A DNA stretch of 64,000 bases, from the NCBI GenBank assembly GCA_963820375.1, contig CAWFZX010000001.1, forward strand, positions 13,546-77,545, written 5' to 3'. Positions 62,865 to 64,000 of the stretch are shown in pieces. The notes beneath the pieces are model-generated. The model was not told the origin of the DNA and did no database searches. It saw only the letters and a program-made list of their open reading frames with translations. This DNA comes from AWTP1-13 sp963820375 (GTDB lineage: Bacteria; Pseudomonadota; Alphaproteobacteria; Rhizobiales; Hyphomicrobiaceae). The position numbers and the translations under genes are program-made. The stretch's first letter is position 1; every line of letters starts with the position of its first letter.

Positions 62865-63926
62865 ATGACCCACGCCTGTTACTGCGTCACCACGCACAAC
62901 GCTCCGCTCGAGCGCATGGATTGCCCCACACCCGAGCCCAAGGGAGCCGAGGTTCTGATCCGCATGACGGCAGCGGGTGTCTGTCACAGCGACATTCACA
63001 TTTGGGAGGGGGTCTATGACCTCGGCTCAGGCAACAGGATGACGCTCAAAGATCGGGGCGTCACGCTGCCGTTGACCATGGGTCACGAAATCTCAGGCGA
63101 GGTCGTGAAGGTGGGGCCTGATGCCAAAATGGTGAAGCCGGGCCTCGCCTGTGTGGTTTATCCCTGGCTCGGCTGTGGCGAGTGTCCGACGTGCTTGCGC
63201 GGCGAGGAAAACCTGTGCGCCGTCAAAACACGTTCCATGGGTGTTTTCATGCCGGGGGGATATGCCGAATACGTGCTCGTGCCGCATGAGCGCTATTGCG
63301 TGGACCTCGGCAAACTCGATCCCGCGGAAACGGCGCCGTTGGCGTGCTCGGGGGTGACCACCTATTCCGCCCTCAAGAAGTTCGGGCCCAGGATCAAGGA
63401 CGAGCCCGTCGTCATCATGGGCGCCGGCGGCCTTGGCCACATGGCGCTGACGGTGCTACGGGCCATGCAAGGCAAGGGCGCAGTCGTCATTGATATCGAT
63501 GCGGAAAAGCGCGCGGCGGCCATGCAAGCTGGCGCGCTGGCGGCAATCGATGGTGCGGCCGCCGACGCAGCCCAGCAGATCATCAAGGCCACCGGCGGTG
63601 GCGCCAGCTCGGTGCTCGATCTTGTCGGCGCATCGGCGACGATCAACCTCGGCATCGCCGGTCTCAGAAAGGGTGGTGAGATTGTCGTTGTGGGTCTTTA
63701 CGGCGGCGAGCTGAAGCTGCCCCTTGTCTATTTACCGCTGCGCGGGATGGGGCTACGGGGCTCCTACGTTGGCAGCCTCCCCGAGCTCAAAGAGCTGGTG
63801 GCGCTGGCGCAGAAGGGCACGCTCAGGCCCATCAAGGTCACGCGCCAGAAGTTGACGCAAGCCAGCGCCGCCCTGAGCGACCTGAAGGCCGGCAAGGTCG
63901 TCGGTCGCATCGTCTTGGTGCCTTGA
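62865..63926 (+). CDS. zinc-dependent alcohol dehydrogenase (medium-chain)
   Basis: 353 aa, MDR superfamily. Catalytic zinc ligands: VCHSDIH (Cys and Asp) and MGHEISGEV (His-Glu). Structural zinc cysteines: CGECPTCLRGEENLC. Rossmann motif GAGGLGHMAL, NAD(H) preference suggested by the acidic VIDIDAEK after the second strand. Oxidises or reduces an alcohol/aldehyde; substrate not inferable. The start is the ATG at 62865, with no clear ribosome-binding site and no upstream partner gene. Last gene in the window. Confidence 0.92.
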   Translation: MTHACYCVTTHNAPLERMDCPTPEPKGAEVLIRMTAAGVCHSDIHIWEGVYDLGSGNRMTLKDRGVTLPLTMGHEISGEVVKVGPDAKMVKPGLACVVYPWLGCGECPTCLRGEENLCAVKTRSMGVFMPGGYAEYVLVPHERYCVDLGKLDPAETAPLACSGVTTYSALKKFGPRIKDEPVVIMGAGGLGHMALTVLRAMQGKGAVVIDIDAEKRAAAMQAGALAAIDGAAADAAQQIIKATGGGASSVLDLVGASATINLGIAGLRKGGEIVVVGLYGGELKLPLVYLPLRGMGLRGSYVGSLPELKELVALAQKGTLRPIKVTRQKLTQASAALSDLKAGKVVGRIVLVP

Positions 63927-64000
63927 GGTCTTTGAGGCAACGACTTGGCCGTCGCCGCGGCAAGGGGGGCGGCCACGGAGATGGACCCTTGCGGCCACCG

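Overview
The window looks like a chromosomal segment of a GC-rich alphaproteobacterium, probably Hyphomicrobiales or a near relative. The evidence is the gene repertoire (Liv- and TRAP-type uptake systems, bactofilin, L,D-transpeptidase, small secreted Cys-repeat proteins) and an exact match to the alphaproteobacterial EcfG general-stress promoter (GGAAC-N17-CGTT). I saw no rRNA, tRNA or CRISPR array. Species-level placement cannot be made from the sequence alone.

Layout. (1) 1-12.5 kb, minus strand: a six-gene alpha-glucan/trehalose operon, glgE > treS-maltokinase fusion > glgB > glgX > treZ > malQ (cut by the left edge). Every junction is an exact 4-nt overlap. It encodes the GlgE route (trehalose > maltose > maltose-1-phosphate > linear glucan > branched glucan) plus debranching and release of trehalose. 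(2) 12.7-19.2 kb: an accessory, visibly less GC-rich island. It holds a TPP-dependent enzyme and a divergent F420-type oxidoreductase (each with a one-base frameshift near its 5' end), small basic or hypothetical proteins, EcfG-like promoters and a broken IS110 transposase. (3) 19.2-29.6 kb: scattered single genes, namely a PhoD-like phosphatase, small secreted proteins, an SDR, a cyclase-family hydrolase, a dienelactone hydrolase, a Tat-type iron-class solute-binding protein and several very small ORFs.

(4) 30-37.5 kb: surface polysaccharide genes, namely a membrane CapD/FlaA1-type dehydratase, an NAD-dependent epimerase, a polyprenyl-phosphate sugar transferase, a GT4 glycosyltransferase and an O-antigen ligase/polymerase-like membrane protein. 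(5) 38-48.3 kb: cytochrome P450, a PhzF-like isomerase, a complete Liv-type ABC importer (binding protein, two permeases, two ATPases), a GMC oxidoreductase and a deazaflavin-dependent nitroreductase-like protein. (6) 48.4-55.1 kb: a 14-bp tandem repeat, a PECR-like SDR, an acyl-CoA ligase and a complete TRAP transporter (DctP-DctQ-DctM), suggesting import and CoA activation of an organic acid. (7) 55.3-62.1 kb: a cell-envelope group (membrane zinc protease, polytopic membrane protein, bactofilin, M15-like peptidase, two-domain L,D-transpeptidase, secreted FGE-like protein). (8) 62.9-63.9 kb: a zinc alcohol dehydrogenase.

The most notable signals are: the island with three one-base deletions plus one further frame break within about 3.4 kb and EcfG-type promoters; two unrelated transporter operons that both carry a perfect 10-bp GC hairpin between the binding-protein gene and the permease gene; a PhzF gene whose best start is ATC; a LivF with Arg in place of the Walker A Lys; and a secreted protein made of two CX6CX13CX6C repeats.
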